A stretch of 64,000 bases of DNA from Chloroflexota bacterium (GTDB lineage: Bacteria > Chloroflexota > Anaerolineae > Aggregatilineales > Phototrophicaceae): positions 1 through 64,000 of the forward strand of contig QUBZ01000001.1 in NCBI GenBank assembly GCA_014338005.1, read 5' to 3'. The notes beneath the pieces were generated by a model. That model had not been told where the DNA came from, did not search any database, and saw nothing but the letters and a program-made list of their open reading frames with translations. The translations under genes were made by a program, and so were the position numbers. This document shows positions 62,708 to 64,000 of the stretch, piece after piece. How positions within the stretch are numbered: the stretch's first letter is position 1; each line of letters begins with the position of its first letter.

Positions 62708-63697
62708 TTAACCGTTCACATCCACCAGGGCTGCCGGGCCGCCGGGCAGCGCAGCGCGCACATCCACCACACCTGACAGAGCAGATAGTTCCTGCCTTAC
62801 CTGTTCGGCATCATTTTTTACGCAAATACAATGGATATTCGGCCCGGCATCCAGGGTATAACAAACCTTCAGCCCATCGGCACGCCACTGCCGGACCCGC
62901 GCCATCACCTCCAGCGTCGGCGGAAGCCAGTAAAACAGCGGCGGTCGGCTGGTCATCATCACGGCGTGCATCAGGTTGCTGTCGTGTTCGACCACTTCCG
63001 CGAAACGCTTAAAATCGCGGGACAGAATGGCCGTTTTACAGGCAGCCAATCGCTCCGCAGCCCCGGCCACCCGCGCAGCCTGGAGGTCGCTGGTATTGGC
63101 CGAGCGGTGTCCCTCTTGCGAAACAACCGTTTTATGTTCGCTGCTCACCACCGCAATGATGTCCACAAGGTCCCAGTGATCCGGCGGCGCGAAACTTTCG
63201 GCAAACGATTCATCATGCGACTGGCCGGTAAACCATTCAACGAAACCACCTGGGATCGAACGCGCTGCCGACCCTGACCCCAAGCGCGCCAGCGTGGAGA
63301 GCGCGCGTTCCGAAAGCTGAATCCCGGCTGCCGAAACCGCCGCCAGGGTGAGCGCCGCAAAGGACGAAGCCGACGACGCAATACCCGCGCCCATCGGAAA
63401 GTTATTGAACGATTCAATCTGTGCCGAGCCGGTTATGTTCAGCCGCGCGCGCAGGATATTAAGAAATGCCGAAACCCGCCTGAACGCCGTTCCTGTATCC
63501 GGCTGCCTGTTCAAAATCAGGCGGTCAGCATTCGGTTCAAAAAGCCAGGTAACGGTCGTTTGTGTATATAACCCATCCAGGTTCATACTTAAAGAGGGAT
63601 TCGCCGGCAGCCGCAGATTATCGTCCGCATTCCCCCAGTATTTGATGAAGGCGATATTCGGGTGTGCGCGGGCCGTGGCGGAATGTGTCTCGCTCAT
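62708..63697 (-). CDS. mvaD: Diphosphomevalonate decarboxylase family (GHMP)
   Basis: A 329-residue GHMP-fold enzyme of the mevalonate pathway. The N-terminal AHPNIAFIKYWG, the phosphate-binding loop MGAGIASSASSFAAL and the segment GSAARSIPGGFVEW are typical; the catalytic Asp lies in TLDAGPNIHCICV at about residue 280. In Roseiflexus, a relative, a homologue acts on mevalonate 5-phosphate with isopentenyl phosphate kinase completing the path, so the substrate may be the mono- rather than diphosphate. ATG 63697 is chosen; a longer frame to 63889 would add an unrelated tail. The gene is divergent from a UbiA-type prenyltransferase. Confidence 0.9.
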   Translation of the reverse strand: MSETHSATARAHPNIAFIKYWGNADDNLRLPANPSLSMNLDGLYTQTTVTWLFEPNADRLILNRQPDTGTAFRRVSAFLNILRARLNITGSAQIESFNNFPMGAGIASSASSFAALTLAAVSAAGIQLSERALSTLARLGSGSAARSIPGGFVEWFTGQSHDESFAESFAPPDHWDLVDIIAVVSSEHKTVVSQEGHRSANTSDLQAARVAGAAERLAACKTAILSRDFKRFAEVVEHDSNLMHAVMMTSRPPLFYWLPPTLEVMARVRQWRADGLKVCYTLDAGPNIHCICVKNDAEQVRQELSALSGVVDVRAALPGGPAALVDVNG

Positions 63698-63796
63698 AGG
63701 TTGGTATATCCCTTCTGGCTCCGGTTCAGGGGTGGAGCATCGCCGGGTCTTGATTATAATTAGAATTTGTATTGCTCCCAATCGAAGGAGTACGCT

Positions 63797-64000
63797 TTGC
63801 GAGCCTTGACGGGTTTGCTCAAAACCATGCGTCCCAAGCAGTGGACGAAAAATATCATCATTTACGCCGGCCTGGTTTTCGACGGTCAACTGTTCGACCG
63901 TGAGCCTTTTTTGCGTGTCACCCTCAGTTTTGTCCTGCTCTGTCTGGCGGCCAGCGCCATTTACATTGTCAACGATCTGGTTGATATCGAACGCGACCGC
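63797..64000 (+). CDS. UbiA-family prenyltransferase, 5' part
   Basis: The gene is cut by the right edge; 68 residues are visible. MRPKQWTKNIIIYAGLVF and NDLVDIERDR (the first Asp-rich motif, NDxxDxxxDR) mark a UbiA-type membrane prenyltransferase. RPKQWTKN is typical for decaprenyl-phosphate phosphoribosyltransferase, which starts cell-wall arabinan precursor synthesis in Actinobacteria, but relatives act on other acceptors. The likely start is TTG 63797, with AAGGAG six bases before it. Its prenyl substrate would come from the pathway of the divergent mvaD gene. Confidence 0.85.
   Translation, partial: MRALTGLLKTMRPKQWTKNIIIYAGLVFDGQLFDREPFLRVTLSFVLLCLAASAIYIVNDLVDIERDR

Noticed and set aside
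1..64000. Insertion sequences, prophage or integrative elements
   Set aside because: No transposase, integrase or phage structural gene was recognised, and no terminal inverted repeats with target duplications were seen.

Overview
The window reads as a chromosomal segment of a bacterium, most likely a member of the Chloroflexota (Anaerolineae-like). This is an inference from gene content, not a phylogenetic test. Supporting signs are many secreted proteins with Thr/Pro-rich linkers and SH3, PKD or LysM modules, a mevalonate-type decarboxylase next to rseP, a SQD1-type UDP-sulfoquinovose synthase, an archaeal/fungal-type Asd, a sodium-pumping decarboxylase operon, and several TPR, GAF and histidine-kinase proteins. 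There are no insertion sequences, prophage genes, rRNA genes or CRISPR arrays. The only RNA genes are tRNA-Leu(GAG) and tRNA-Arg(TCG).

Layout. 1-5100: the 3' part lies outside the window for a PKD-repeat lipoprotein, followed by a divergent two-component pair (OmpR-type regulator and 7TM-GAF-PAS kinase). 5156-6181: a secreted beta-propeller protein of unusual base composition, ending at a perfect 16-bp inverted repeat. 6240-13985 (minus): a tight operon of TPR protein, trmFO, histidine kinase, aminotransferase, hflX, a small membrane protein and a GNAT/GIY-YIG fusion. 14097-16408 (minus): plsX-fabF. 16577-24530 (mostly plus): tRNA-Leu, a membrane TPR protein, a REC-GAF-kinase hybrid (minus), an S41 protease, smpB, an unknown protein overlapping a STAND ATPase, and tRNA-Arg. 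24610-29155 (minus): trpS and a four-gene Na+-translocating decarboxylase operon. 29453-36372 (plus): a queuosine-precursor transporter with a hairpin-rich leader, then an AAA ATPase, an AddB-like protein, a UvrD-like helicase and a YigZ protein. 36359-40053 (minus): TPR and SH3-repeat proteins. 40290-43765 (plus): L,D-transpeptidase, hisZ and a long-form hisG. 43762-49581 (minus): pheA, asd, sqdB, hisD and an APH-fold kinase. 49815-50974 (plus): a SufR-like regulator and a HesB/IscA protein. 51031-54771 (minus): SH3, LysM/M23 and TolB-like surface proteins. 54900-55232: an SCP2 protein. 55308-60030 (minus): a complete branched-chain amino-acid ABC transporter. 60169-63697 (minus): HEAT-repeat protein, rseP and mvaD. 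63797-end (plus): a UbiA-family prenyltransferase cut by the window edge.

How genes work together. The decarboxylase subunits form one membrane complex coupling decarboxylation to Na+ export. The Liv genes form one importer, with a hairpin between the binding-protein gene and the permease genes that probably sets stoichiometry. The AAA/AddB-like/UvrD-like trio is translationally coupled and looks like one DNA-processing machine without a visible nuclease; it is the best candidate for an undescribed system. The SufR-like regulator and HesB/IscA protein form an Fe-S homeostasis pair. Other points of interest are the GNAT/GIY-YIG fusion, HisZ beside a HisG that already carries the long-form C-terminal domain, the structured leader before the queuosine transporter, and a change of base skew near 5100.
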